The notes below the pieces were generated by a model. The model did no database searches. It was not told where the DNA came from and saw nothing but the letters and a program-made list of their open reading frames with translations. DNA of 64,000 nucleotides from Cellulomonas terrae (lineage in GTDB: Bacteria; Actinomycetota; Actinomycetes; Actinomycetales; Cellulomonadaceae): assembly GCF_007990265.1 (NCBI RefSeq), contig NZ_BJWH01000002.1, positions 248,001-312,000 on the forward strand, given 5' to 3'. The position numbers and the translations under genes were made by a program. Shown here in pieces: positions 44,905-53,813 of the stretch. Position 1 is the first letter of the stretch. The number at the start of each line of letters is the position of its first letter.

Positions 44905-45722
44905 CGGCCGCCGCCCCGCGACGGGCGGCGGTGCTCGGGCACCCGGTGGCGCACTCGCTGTCGCCGGCGCTGCACCGTGCCGCCTACGCGGCGCTCGGTC
45001 TCACCGGGTGGCGCTACGACGCGGTCGACGTCACCGAGGACGGCCTCGCCGACTTCGTCGCCGGCCTGGACGAGTCCTGGGCGGGCCTGAGCCTGACCAT
45101 GCCGCTCAAGCAGACCGTCATCCCGTTGCTGGACCACGTCGAACCGCTGGCCGAGGTCGTCGGCGCGGTGAACACGGTCCTGTTCCAGGGGCGCACGCTC
45201 GTGGGTGCGAACACCGACGTGCACGGGATCGTGGCAGCTCTCGGGCTCGACCGGCCGATCACGAGCGCCGCGGTGCTCGGCGCCGGCGCCACGGCGTCGT
45301 CCACGCTCGCAGCGCTCGCCCAGCGGGGCTGCACCTCTCCCGTCGTCTACGTGCGAGCCGTCGCCCGTGCAGGCGGGCTCATGCGCGCGGCCCACCGGAT
45401 GGGCGTGACCCCCGTGTACCGCACGCTGGACGAGGCTCCCGCCGAGATCGGCCGCGCGGACGTCGTGGTCTCGACCCTCCCTCCGTATGCCGCGGACCCG
45501 CTCGCGACCCGGCTCGACCACGCGGACGGCGTTCTCCTCGACGTCGCCTACGACCCGCGCCCGACCGCGCTCTCGGTCGCCTGGGCAGCCGCCGGGGGAG
45601 TGGTCGTCGGTGGCGAGCAGATGCTGCTGCACCAGGCCGCAGAGCAGGTGCGGCTCATGACGGGGCACCCCGCACCGCTCGCTGCGATGGCGGCCGCGCT
45701 CGAGGACAAACTGACCGCCTGA
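44901..45722 (+). CDS. aroE: Shikimate dehydrogenase
   Basis: The product reduces 3-dehydroshikimate to shikimate with NADPH. The 273-aa protein has LGHPVAHSLSPALHRAAY (~12-29), the catalytic lysine in LTMPLKQTV (K70), the partner aspartate in GANTDVHG (D106), the Rossmann loop VLGAGATASS (~125-134) and a late GGVVVGGEQMLLHQAAEQ. The GTG start overlaps the mltG stop (GTGA). It is the last gene before the type IV pilus locus; the rest of the pathway (aroC, aroK, aroB, aroQ) resumes 13.7 kb downstream. Confidence 0.95.
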   Translation: MTAAAPRRAAVLGHPVAHSLSPALHRAAYAALGLTGWRYDAVDVTEDGLADFVAGLDESWAGLSLTMPLKQTVIPLLDHVEPLAEVVGAVNTVLFQGRTLVGANTDVHGIVAALGLDRPITSAAVLGAGATASSTLAALAQRGCTSPVVYVRAVARAGGLMRAAHRMGVTPVYRTLDEAPAEIGRADVVVSTLPPYAADPLATRLDHADGVLLDVAYDPRPTALSVAWAAAGGVVVGGEQMLLHQAAEQVRLMTGHPAPLAAMAAALEDKLTA

Positions 45723-45727
45723 GTTCC

Positions 45728-45755
45728 TCAGGCACGTCGTCCTTCCTGCCGATTG
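45728..45755 (+). promoter_or_regulatory. FliA/WhiG-like promoter of pilB
   Basis: TCAGG (45728-45732), 15 nt, then GCCGATTG (45748-45755). The -10-like GCCGAT matches the sigma-28 family consensus GCCGATAA, and the spacing is identical at pilT, pilA and pilM. It begins 5 bp after the aroE stop. Confidence 0.65.
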
Positions 45756-45813
45756 ATCCGGAAGACACCCGTGCGGTCGCCACCTGGCCGCCGGCTCGAC
45801 CGGAGGGACACGC

Positions 45814-47487
45814 GTGAAGCAGCTCGGGGAGATCCTGCTCGACGACGGCCTCGTCACGGAGGCGCAGCTGCTGGCAGCGCTGGACGAGACGCTGGCCCGC
45901 GGCACGACGTTGGGGCGAACACTCGTCGAGCTCGGGGTGCTCACGGAGTCCCAGCTGGTCAAGGCCCTCGCCAACCAGGTCGGGATGGACTTCGTCGACC
46001 TCGACGACTATCCCGTCGACCGCACCGCCGTGAGCCTGGTCCCCGGAGCCCTGTGCCGCCGGTACTCCGTGCTTCCCGTCGCCCTCGAGGGCGGGTCGAT
46101 CGTGCTCGCGACGTCCGACCCCGGCAACGTCATGGCCGTCGACGACGTGCGGTCGGTGTCGGGGATGTCCGTGATCCCCGTCATCGCCACCCACGACAAC
46201 CTGCTGCGTGCCATCGACCGGTTCTGCCGCGCCGACGACGAGATGGAAGACCTCTCGCAGGCGTTCGAGGACCAGGTCGACGACACCCAGGCCGACCTGA
46301 CGAAGATGGGCGACATCGGCGACGAGGACGCGCCGATCGTCCGCTTCGTCAACCTGCTGGTCACGCAGGCGATCACCGACCGGGCGTCGGACATCCACAT
46401 CGAGCCGTCCGAGAAGGACCTGCGGGTCCGGTACCGGATCGACGGTGTGCTGCACGAGACGCAGCGCGCGCCCAAGCAGATCACGGGCGGCGTCATCAGC
46501 CGCGTCAAGATCATGAGCGACATCGACATCGCCGAGCGCCGCAAGCCGCAGGACGGGCGCATGTCCATCGTGCACAACGGTCGCAAGATCGACCTCCGGG
46601 TGGCGACGCTGCCGACCGTGTGGGGCGAGAAGATCGTCATGCGAATCCTCGACAACTCCACCGCGAGCCTCGACCTGCGCGACCTGTCGTTCCTCGACGA
46701 GAACTACGAGACGTACAGGGAGTCGTACACCAAGCCCTACGGGATGATCCTCGTGACCGGGCCGACCGGTTCCGGGAAGTCGACCACGCTGTACGCGACG
46801 CTCAACGCGGTGTCGAAGCCCGAGATCAACGTCATCACCGTCGAGGACCCGGTCGAGTACCGGCTGCCCGGGATCAACCAGGTCCAGGTGAACCCGAAGG
46901 CCGGGCTGACGTTCGCAGGCGCCCTACGATCGATCCTGCGGTCCGACCCCGACGTGGTCCTGCTCGGTGAGATCCGCGACCACGAGACTGCGCAGATCGC
47001 CATCGAGGCCGCGCTCACCGGCCACCTCGTTCTGTCGACGCTGCACACCAACGACGCACCGTCGGCCGTCACGCGGCTCACCGAGATGGGGATCGAGCCG
47101 TTCCTCGTCGGGTCGGCCCTGGACGCCGTGGTCGCGCAGCGCCTCGCTCGCAAGCTGTGCGGCAAGTGCAAGGCGCCGTACACGCCGACGCCGGAGGAGC
47201 TGGCCGCGGCGCGCTTCCCGTGGCTGCCGGGGGAGCCGCTGCCCGAGCTGATGCGCCCAGTGGGGTGCGTCACGTGCTCGAAGACGGGATACCGCGGCCG
47301 CCTCGCCCTGCACGAGGTGATGCGCGTGACCGAGGAGATCGAGCGCCACGCGGTGGCCCACTCGTCGAGCGCGGACATCGCCGCGACGGCCGTCAAGCAG
47401 GGGATGATCCCGCTGCGTGACGACGGCTGGCAGAAGGTCGCCCTCGGTCACACATCGATCGAGGAGATCCTCCGCGTCGTGGCGTAG
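45814..47487 (+). CDS. pilB: Type IV pilus extension ATPase PilB
   Basis: The product is a hexameric cytoplasmic ATPase that powers pilus assembly. The 557-aa GspE/PilB protein has an N-terminal MshEN domain (LGEILLDDGLVTEAQLLAAL, ~4-23), which in relatives binds c-di-GMP. It also has Walker A GPTGSGKST (316-324), the Asp box ITVEDPVEYRLPGINQVQVN, Walker B VVLLGEIRDHET, the His box STLHTNDAPSA, and the zinc tetracysteine C449/C452 and C485/C488. The tetracysteine marks the extension type rather than the retraction type. The GTG start follows GGAGGG. It heads the pilus locus, with its own FliA/WhiG-like promoter. Confidence 0.96.
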   Translation: MKQLGEILLDDGLVTEAQLLAALDETLARGTTLGRTLVELGVLTESQLVKALANQVGMDFVDLDDYPVDRTAVSLVPGALCRRYSVLPVALEGGSIVLATSDPGNVMAVDDVRSVSGMSVIPVIATHDNLLRAIDRFCRADDEMEDLSQAFEDQVDDTQADLTKMGDIGDEDAPIVRFVNLLVTQAITDRASDIHIEPSEKDLRVRYRIDGVLHETQRAPKQITGGVISRVKIMSDIDIAERRKPQDGRMSIVHNGRKIDLRVATLPTVWGEKIVMRILDNSTASLDLRDLSFLDENYETYRESYTKPYGMILVTGPTGSGKSTTLYATLNAVSKPEINVITVEDPVEYRLPGINQVQVNPKAGLTFAGALRSILRSDPDVVLLGEIRDHETAQIAIEAALTGHLVLSTLHTNDAPSAVTRLTEMGIEPFLVGSALDAVVAQRLARKLCGKCKAPYTPTPEELAAARFPWLPGEPLPELMRPVGCVTCSKTGYRGRLALHEVMRVTEEIERHAVAHSSSADIAATAVKQGMIPLRDDGWQKVALGHTSIEEILRVVA

Positions 47488-47492
47488 TGGCG

Positions 47493-47510
47493 TCGACGCA
47501 CCTGCGTCGA
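47493..47510. repeat. Short inverted repeat between pilB and the pilT promoter
   Basis: TCGACGCA (47493-47500) and TGCGTCGA (47503-47510) form a perfect palindrome separated by CC. It lies 5 bp after the pilB stop and 4 bp before the pilT promoter. It could be a weak terminator or an operator. Confidence 0.4.
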
Positions 47511-47514
47511 TGTC

Positions 47515-47542
47515 TCAAGTCGGGCATCCGTCCCGCCGATGA
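47515..47542 (+). promoter_or_regulatory. FliA/WhiG-like promoter of pilT
   Basis: TCAAG (47515-47519), 15 nt, then GCCGATGA (47535-47542), 74 bp before the pilT GTG. It shares the extended TCAAGTCGGGC start with the pilM element. Confidence 0.7.
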
Positions 47543-47616
47543 ACGGTCCAGAACGATGGCCCGGTACCGGCACGTCCGTGTCGGTCGAACCAGGCGACCA
47601 GGTGGAGGGAAGAGAC

Positions 47617-49197
47617 GTGAGCGAGAACTATCAGGCACCCATGGGGGAGCCCTCGCGGCCGTTGCCGCCCTACCGACCGGTCGGGCCCCAGGCGGGCGCG
47701 CCGGCGATGTTCTCGCCGATCCCGTCGCAGAGCACCGCGCCACCTGCATCGGCGCCGCCACACCACGTCCCTCCGCAGGCGTCGGCGCACCCTGCACCCG
47801 CCGGTTCCTACCAGCCCGGTCCGTCCGGTCCGCCGTCGTACACGGGAGTCGCGCAGCCGACGACGTCCTTCGCGCCCCCGAGCCCGGGGACCGCGCCGAT
47901 GGGCGCGACCAAGGTCTTCATGCCGGCTCCCGTCGCCGAGCCGGCCGCGAGCGCACCGGCCCCGCAGGAGCCCGCCCGCGCGGTCGCGGCCGTGCCTGCT
48001 CCCGCCCGCGACCGTGCGCAGCGCCGCGGGATGGGTCAGGAGCGGCAGGAGGGTGACCTCCCGATCGATGAGATCCTCACCGAGATGGTGCGGCTCGGCG
48101 CGTCGGACGTGCACCTCACCACGGGCACGACGCCGATGGTGCGCATCAACGGCTCGCTCAAGGCTCTCGACGGTTTCGGGCAGGTCATGCCGGAAGGGCT
48201 GCGCCGCTCGCTCTACGCCTTCCTCACCCAGAAGCAGCGCGAGAGGTTCGAGACCAACCTCGAGCTCGACCTGTCGTACTCGGTGCGCGGGCTCGCACGG
48301 TTCCGCGTGAACATCTACCAGCAGCGCGAGTCCATCGGCGCCGCCTTTCGCGTGATCCCTTACGAGATCAAGCCGCTCGAGGCGCTCGGGGTACCCGCGG
48401 TCGTGGGGACGTTCGCAGGCCTTCCCCGGGGGCTCGTGCTGGTCACCGGGCCGACCGGGTCGGGCAAGTCCACGACGCTCGCCTCGATCGTCGACCTCGC
48501 CAACCGGACCCGCGAGGACCACATCATGACCGTCGAGGACCCGATCGAGTTCCTCCACCGGCACAAGAAGTGCGTGGTCAACCAGCGCGAGGTCGGGCAG
48601 GACACGCACTCCTTCGCGAACGCGCTCAAGCACGTCCTGCGCCAGGACCCCGACATCATCCTCGTCGGCGAGATGCGCGACCTCGAGACGATCTCGGTGG
48701 CGCTGACCGCTGCCGAGACCGGTCACCTGGTCTTCGCGACGCTGCACACCCAGGACGCCGCCCAGACGATCGACCGCGTGATCGACGTCTTCCCCGCCCA
48801 CCAGCAGGCGCAGGTGCGCACACAGCTGGCCGGGGCGATCCAGGGCGTCGTCTGCCAGACGCTCGCCAAGCGGTCGGACTCGCCGGGGCGTGCGGTGGCG
48901 ACCGAGGTGCTCGTCGCGACCCCCGCCATCCGCAACCTGATCCGCGAGGGCAAGACCCACCAGATCTACTCGGCGATGCAGGCCGGTGCCAAGCAGGGGA
49001 TGCACACCATGGACCAGCACCTCTCCGAGCTGGTGAAGACCGGGAAGATCAGCTACGAGACCGGACTGGAGAAGTGCCACCACGTGGAGGACTTCAACCG
49101 ACTGACGGGCCGGTTCTCCGGCGGGTCGCAGGGCGCCGCAGGAATGGGTGACCAGGCGAGCATGGGCGGCGCCTCCTTCGGAAGCCAGGCCGTGTGA
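47617..49197 (+). CDS. pilT: Type IV pilus retraction ATPase PilT with Pro-rich N-terminal extension
   Basis: The product is an ATPase that disassembles pili and generates retraction force (twitching, DNA uptake). In the 526-aa protein, residues ~1-145 are Pro/Ala/Ser-rich and disordered. The PilT core follows: DEILTEMVRLGASDVHLTTG (~151-170), Walker A GPTGSGKST (278-286), Asp box HIMTVEDPIEFLH, Walker B IILVGEMRDLETI and His box ATLHTQDAAQTIDR. The zinc tetracysteine of PilB is absent. Standard PilT is ~345-375 aa, so the extension is unusual. The GTG is preceded by GGAGGGAAG. The stop overlaps pilC by one base. Confidence 0.95.
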   Translation: MSENYQAPMGEPSRPLPPYRPVGPQAGAPAMFSPIPSQSTAPPASAPPHHVPPQASAHPAPAGSYQPGPSGPPSYTGVAQPTTSFAPPSPGTAPMGATKVFMPAPVAEPAASAPAPQEPARAVAAVPAPARDRAQRRGMGQERQEGDLPIDEILTEMVRLGASDVHLTTGTTPMVRINGSLKALDGFGQVMPEGLRRSLYAFLTQKQRERFETNLELDLSYSVRGLARFRVNIYQQRESIGAAFRVIPYEIKPLEALGVPAVVGTFAGLPRGLVLVTGPTGSGKSTTLASIVDLANRTREDHIMTVEDPIEFLHRHKKCVVNQREVGQDTHSFANALKHVLRQDPDIILVGEMRDLETISVALTAAETGHLVFATLHTQDAAQTIDRVIDVFPAHQQAQVRTQLAGAIQGVVCQTLAKRSDSPGRAVATEVLVATPAIRNLIREGKTHQIYSAMQAGAKQGMHTMDQHLSELVKTGKISYETGLEKCHHVEDFNRLTGRFSGGSQGAAGMGDQASMGGASFGSQAV

Positions 49198-50426
49198 TGG
49201 CCACCGCGAAGACGTACGAGTACGCCGTCCGGGACAAGTCCGGCAAGATCGTCAAGGGCCGCGTCGAGGCGAGCAACCAGGCCGCCGTGGCCAACCGCCT
49301 GCGGGAGGTGGGCCTCGCGGCCGTCTCGATCTCCGAGGTCAGCACAAACGGCTTCAACACCGAGATCAACATCCCCGGCTTCGGCGGCAACAAGATCTCG
49401 CTCAAGGACCTGGCGATCATGTCCCGGCAGCTCGCCACCATGATCGACTCGGGGCTGTCGCTGCTGCGTGCCCTGACGATCCTGGCGGAGCAGACGGAGT
49501 CCAAGGCGCTCGCCAAGGTCGTCGCCCAGGTGCGCAACGACGTGGAGGTCGGGACGGCGTTCTCGACCGCGCTGGCCAAGCACGCCGAGGTGTTCCCGCC
49601 GCTGATGATCAACATGGTCAAGGCGGGAGAGGTCGGCGGGTTCTTGGACCAGACCCTGGTCTCGGTGGCCAACAACTTCGAGGCCGAGGTCAAGCTTCGC
49701 GGCAAGATCAAGTCAGCGATGACCTACCCCGTCGTCGTGTTCTGCGTCGCCATCCTGGCGACCGCCGGCATGCTGCTGTTCATCGTCCCGGTGTTCGCCG
49801 GAATGTTCACGTCGCTCGGCGGGGAGCTCCCGCTGCCGACGAAGATCCTCATGTGGCTCTCGCAGGCGCTGAAGGTCGCGATCCTTCCGCTCATCGCGCT
49901 CCTGATCGGTTTCTCGATCTGGTGGGGACGGAACAAGAACAATCGCAACATCCGCGAGCGCGTCGATCCGTGGAAGCTCAAGGTGCCCGTCTTCGGGCAG
50001 CTGTTCCGCAAGATCGCGGTCTCACGTTTCACGCGCAACTTCGGGACGATGATCCACGCCGGCGTTCCCTTGCTGCAGGCATTGGACATCGTCGGGGAGA
50101 CGTCCGGGAATCTCGTCATCGAACGTGCCGCGAAGGCTGTGCAGGAGTCCGTGCGCCGCGGTGAGTCCCTGGCAGGGCCCCTGTCCCAGCACCCGGTGTT
50201 CCCGCCGATGGTGGTGCAGATGATGGCCGTCGGTGAGGACACGGGCGCGCTGGACACGATGCTTGCCAAGGTCGCGGACTTCTACGACGACGAGGTCGAG
50301 TCCACGACGGAGCAGCTCACGAGCCTCATCGAGCCCATCATGATCGTCGTCATCGGGGCAATTGTCGGATCCATGGTGATCGCCATGTACATGCCGATCT
50401 TCGGGATCTTCAACCTCATCAGCTGA
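49197..50426 (+). CDS. pilC: Type IV pilus platform protein PilC
   Basis: The product is an inner-membrane platform protein on which PilB acts. The 409-aa GspF/PilC protein has YEYAVRDKSGKIVKGRVEAS (~6-25) and two repeated cytoplasmic T2SSF domains (LKDLAIMSRQLATMIDSGLS ~69-88; VSRFTRNFGTMIHAGVPLLQ ~276-295). The three membrane helices lie at ~180-205, ~225-245 and ~380-404. The ATG at 49197 shares a base with the pilT stop; GTG 49194 is an in-frame alternative. pilA follows after 154 bp with its own promoter. Confidence 0.96.
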   Translation: MATAKTYEYAVRDKSGKIVKGRVEASNQAAVANRLREVGLAAVSISEVSTNGFNTEINIPGFGGNKISLKDLAIMSRQLATMIDSGLSLLRALTILAEQTESKALAKVVAQVRNDVEVGTAFSTALAKHAEVFPPLMINMVKAGEVGGFLDQTLVSVANNFEAEVKLRGKIKSAMTYPVVVFCVAILATAGMLLFIVPVFAGMFTSLGGELPLPTKILMWLSQALKVAILPLIALLIGFSIWWGRNKNNRNIRERVDPWKLKVPVFGQLFRKIAVSRFTRNFGTMIHAGVPLLQALDIVGETSGNLVIERAAKAVQESVRRGESLAGPLSQHPVFPPMVVQMMAVGEDTGALDTMLAKVADFYDDEVESTTEQLTSLIEPIMIVVIGAIVGSMVIAMYMPIFGIFNLIS

Positions 50427-50471
50427 CGGTTGCTCCGCCTGGGTGAATCGGCCGGAGATTGGAACTGCACC

Positions 50472-50499
50472 TCAAGATGCAGGTCAGAGGACCCGATAC
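50472..50499 (+). promoter_or_regulatory. FliA/WhiG-like promoter of pilA
   Basis: TCAAG (50472-50476), 15 nt, then CCCGATAC (50492-50499), 81 bp upstream of the pilA GTG. The leader is rich in A/T for this genome (ATTCGCAACTCATTC) and ends in GGGGAG. Confidence 0.7.
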
Positions 50500-50580
50500 A
50501 CGCATTGCACGACTGAACCGGCCCCGGCCGGACTGGGCAAGACATCGACAATTCGCAACTCATTCTTAGGGGAGCTGACC

Positions 50581-51045
50581 GTGATCGCTCGCATCCGCAA
50601 GTCCATCGAGGAGAAGGACAAGGGCTTCACCCTTATCGAGCTCCTCGTCGTCATGATCATCATCGGGATCCTCGCGGCCATCGCGATCCCGGTGTTCCTG
50701 AACCAGCGCAAGAAGGCCAACGACACGGCCGCCACCTCGGACGTCTCGACCCTCGGCAAGGAGGTCGCGACCTACTACGTGGACGCCACCGCCGCCCTGG
50801 CGACGACCGGCGTGACGCTCACCGCGGCCACGTCCTCGGCGCCCGGCAAGCTGAACGTCAACGGCGAGTCCGTCGGCAACGCGTCCGCCGCCACGACTGC
50901 GGTCGCCCTGAGCTACAGCCCGGCCAGCCCCACCACGGCCTCGGCCGGTGCCACGACGTGGTGCGTCACGCTCACCTACACCGGTGGCACGCGCTCCACG
51001 GTGTACTACTCGGCCGCCAACGGCCTCAGCAAGACCAGCTGCTGA
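50581..51045 (+). CDS. pilA: Major type IV pilin PilA
   Basis: The product is the main pilus subunit. The 154-aa prepilin has a short basic leader ending KDKG (cleavage after G15) followed by FTLIELLVVMIIIGILAAIA, with F at +1 and E at +5 (E20). The globular part (~45-154) is Thr/Ala/Ser-rich, and two cysteines (C128, C154) can close the usual C-terminal disulfide loop. The GTG start follows GGGGAG. A FliA/WhiG-like promoter and a strong terminator bracket it as a single-gene unit, which fits high expression. Confidence 0.95.
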   Translation: MIARIRKSIEEKDKGFTLIELLVVMIIIGILAAIAIPVFLNQRKKANDTAATSDVSTLGKEVATYYVDATAALATTGVTLTAATSSAPGKLNVNGESVGNASAATTAVALSYSPASPTTASAGATTWCVTLTYTGGTRSTVYYSAANGLSKTSC

Positions 51046-51058
51046 TCTAGGCAGCGCG

Positions 51059-51092
51059 CAGTGGGGCGGAGGCGTAGGCCTTCGCCCCACTG
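51059..51092 (+). terminator. Terminator of pilA
   Basis: A 15-bp stem (51059-51073 with 51078-51092, one G-T pair) starting CAGTGGGGCGGAGGC closes on the loop GTAG, 13 bp after the pilA stop. It may partly insulate the abundant pilA mRNA from the minor pilin genes. Confidence 0.75.
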
Positions 51093-51159
51093 CTGTACGC
51101 GCGGGACTCCACCCCGCACCCATGGACGGACGGCAGTGCGACGGCGAGAGGGGCCCGAG

Positions 51160-53052
51160 ATGGCGCGCAGGAGTGTCCGCGCTCAGGACGAGAGCGGCTT
51201 CACCCTGATCGAGCTGGTTGTCGCGATGGTCTGCCTGACCGCGATGGCCATGGCCGTGATCGGCGTGATCGTGAACTCGCAGTCGCAGAGCATGACGAAC
51301 CGCAACCGGGTCGCCGCGGCAAACCTCGCGGCGCGTGAGATCGACCTGGTGCGAGAGCAGTTCGGCGCCAGCGACTCCGGCCCGATCGACGTCGCCAACG
51401 AGGGTCTGCGTGTCAACCCGCACCCGCTAACCGGTGGCACTGCCGGTCAGCCGCTCGTCGTCGACGGCGTCCCCTACACCGTGACGCGTGCCGTCGAGTG
51501 GAACATCACCGGCACAGGTGCGTCGGCGTGCGAGGGCGGATCGCTCGTTGCCTACCCGAGCCTCGGCGTGACCGTGAGCGTCACGTGGCCGTCGATGGGC
51601 TCCGTCCAGCCGGTCCAGAACAGCGCCGCCTTCGCTCCGGACAAGGACACCGGCGTGTCCACCACCGACTCGTTCATCGCGTCGAAGGTCGTCGACCAGG
51701 ACGGCAAGCCGCTCGCCAACATCCCGGTGAACGCCGGCTCCACGGCCTACACGGACTCGACCGGCTGCGCGATCATCCGCGTCAGCCCTGGACTGTCCGG
51801 CAGCACCTACGCCGTGTCGATCGCGGACCCCTCGTACGTGGACCTGTCCGGCACGGTCAACCCGACCAAGAGCACCGGCACACTGCAGCGCGGACGCATC
51901 TACTCCGGCGCCAGCTTCGCGGTCGGCAAGGCCGGGTCGGTGACCGTGAACCTGGTGCGCGCCGACGGCGCGCCCCTCACCAACGCCCAGGTCAACGGCT
52001 CGACCGTGACACTGGTCGCCTCGCAGTACTCCGGCTCGAGCGGGAAGACCTCGCGCGTGATGACCGGCGTGACGACAACCTTCACAGGTCTGTACCCGAC
52101 GTCGTACGGCGCGTACTTCGGCAGCACCGCACCGGCAGGTGGCTTCACGGTCACCAAGCTGAACCCGGGCGGATCACTGGCGATCGACGTGGTGTTCGAG
52201 ATGGCGCACATCACCGCGGTGAACCTTCCGGCGGGGACCACTCAGCTGGCTGCGGTGCCCGCGGGGACCGCCTGGTCGCCCACTCTGTGCAGCTCCGCCC
52301 CCCTCCGGGTCGCGGTCTCCGGGTCGACCGCAGAGCTCGACGCCCTGCCCGGCTCGTACGACCTGTACGCCGTCGGCCCGACGTTCGCCTGCTCGCCCGG
52401 GCCCGCCGCTCAGCCCTTCACCTCGGGCGACAACCCCGACACGACCTGGAGCCAGACGCAGCTGCAGATCACCGGTGCACCGGGAGCGACGATCATGGCC
52501 GTCGACCAGGCGCTGTCGGGCGTCCTCACGCTGACCACCTGCCCGTCCGGGCTCCCGGCGGGGATCGTGCGGAACATCGACGGTGCGCGCGGCGGGTTCA
52601 TCGACATGCCGGCGGGCACCTGGTACGTCTGGCAGGTCAGCGGGACCGGGACGTGCGCGAGCTACCCGATCGGTCTCGGCGCGATCGGCGTCCCCTACGG
52701 CATGCAGACGAGCAAGGCGTGGGCGCTCGGCTCGGTCAACCTCGAGGTGACGGGCATCCCCAGCGGGCGGAGCCTCGTCGTCCACACGGCTCCGGTCACC
52801 GCGTGCTCGTCCACTGCGACGACGCCGACGACGACGCTCTACAAGTCGGCGACTGCGACCACGACCACGTCGTACATGACGTCGGTGTCGCGCAGCACGG
52901 CCAACACCACCTACTACGCCTACATCTGGAACAAGTCGGCGTCGACGACGAACAAGTGCACCGCGATCGGCACGTTCGTGGTGGGTCCCCTCACCGGGCC
53001 GACGCTCACGAAGCCGGCGAGCTCGTCCACCACCGACGTGAAGGGGCCCTGA
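51160..53052 (+). CDS. Large pilin-like protein with tandem repeats (candidate tip adhesin)
   Basis: The 630-aa protein has a true class III signal: MARRSVRAQDESG, cleavage after G13, then FTLIELVVAM with E at +5 (E18). After a pilin-like helix and domain (~14-165) come two beta-domain starts of CarboxypepD-reg/CnaB type (VVDQDGKPLANIPV, ~187-200; VRADGAPLTNAQV, ~266-278). Three tandem ~90-aa repeats follow (~351-436, ~437-529, ~530-612), each with two cysteines and an AG-T-Y-type turn. A Ser/Thr tail ends it. Standard minor pilins are 120-250 aa. It is translated from ATG 51160 with GAGGGG upstream, followed after 2 bp by a PilW-like gene. A role as pilus-tip adhesin is inferred. Confidence 0.88.
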   Translation: MARRSVRAQDESGFTLIELVVAMVCLTAMAMAVIGVIVNSQSQSMTNRNRVAAANLAAREIDLVREQFGASDSGPIDVANEGLRVNPHPLTGGTAGQPLVVDGVPYTVTRAVEWNITGTGASACEGGSLVAYPSLGVTVSVTWPSMGSVQPVQNSAAFAPDKDTGVSTTDSFIASKVVDQDGKPLANIPVNAGSTAYTDSTGCAIIRVSPGLSGSTYAVSIADPSYVDLSGTVNPTKSTGTLQRGRIYSGASFAVGKAGSVTVNLVRADGAPLTNAQVNGSTVTLVASQYSGSSGKTSRVMTGVTTTFTGLYPTSYGAYFGSTAPAGGFTVTKLNPGGSLAIDVVFEMAHITAVNLPAGTTQLAAVPAGTAWSPTLCSSAPLRVAVSGSTAELDALPGSYDLYAVGPTFACSPGPAAQPFTSGDNPDTTWSQTQLQITGAPGATIMAVDQALSGVLTLTTCPSGLPAGIVRNIDGARGGFIDMPAGTWYVWQVSGTGTCASYPIGLGAIGVPYGMQTSKAWALGSVNLEVTGIPSGRSLVVHTAPVTACSSTATTPTTTLYKSATATTTTSYMTSVSRSTANTTYYAYIWNKSASTTNKCTAIGTFVVGPLTGPTLTKPASSSTTDVKGP

Positions 53053-53054
53053 CG

Positions 53055-53813
53055 ATGCACAGGCTACGTGGGCGGCTCGGGGACCCCGAGCGCGGGACGT
53101 CGCTGACGGAGATGCTCGTCTCGATGGTGATCACCGGGATCATCATCGCGGCCGTCGCCTCGATGACGATCACGTTCGCCCAGTCCAACGCCCGCAACAT
53201 CAGCCGTCAGGACCAGGTGGACACCGGGCGCGTGGTGGTCGAGACCGTCAGCAAGAAGCTGCGCACGGCGGTCATGCCCAGCCAGCTGACCTCGACGTGC
53301 ACACTGTGCACGCAGGACGCGTTCGTGCTGGGCAAGGACTTCTCGGTGCAGTTCTACGCCAACATCAACAACGCAGGGAACTCCGTCGGGCCCAGCCGCG
53401 TGACATACACCCTCACCACGACAGGCGCGACAGCGGGCACCCTCGTGGAGAAGGTCCAGGTGCCCGACTCCAACACGCCGACAGCCTCCGGCTACGTCTA
53501 CTGCAATGCCGAGATCGCGGGTGCCACCGCCGCGTGCAGGGCTCGCCTCACCACCCGGACCCTGGCCACCGGAGTGCGGTGGGACACCGGCGTGCCGATC
53601 TTCGCCTACTACAACGGCGACGGCGCGGCGATGCTCCCCGCGACCTCGGGCGGCTCCCTGACCGCCGACCAGCTCTCGAAGGTCCTGTCCGTCGAGCTGA
53701 CCGTGACCGTCCAGGCTCCGACCGCGACTCGGGCCCGTGCCACCACCTACATCCAGCGGCTGACCCTGCCCAACGCGCAGGCGATCCTCCGGCAGAGCGA
53801 GGACACCCCGTGA
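53055..53813 (+). CDS. PilW-like minor pilin
   Basis: The 252-aa product has a prepilin signal MHRLRGRLGDPERG with cleavage after G14, then TSLTEMLVSMVITGIIIAAV with E at +5 (E19). T at +1 instead of F is typical of PilW/GspJ-type minor pilins. The globular part carries four cysteines (CTLC ~75-78, and two near 145-155) and ends in a strand-rich region. ATG 53055 lies 2 bp after the large pilin; the stop overlaps the next gene (GTGA). Probably part of the initiating tip complex. Confidence 0.88.
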   Translation: MHRLRGRLGDPERGTSLTEMLVSMVITGIIIAAVASMTITFAQSNARNISRQDQVDTGRVVVETVSKKLRTAVMPSQLTSTCTLCTQDAFVLGKDFSVQFYANINNAGNSVGPSRVTYTLTTTGATAGTLVEKVQVPDSNTPTASGYVYCNAEIAGATAACRARLTTRTLATGVRWDTGVPIFAYYNGDGAAMLPATSGGSLTADQLSKVLSVELTVTVQAPTATRARATTYIQRLTLPNAQAILRQSEDTP

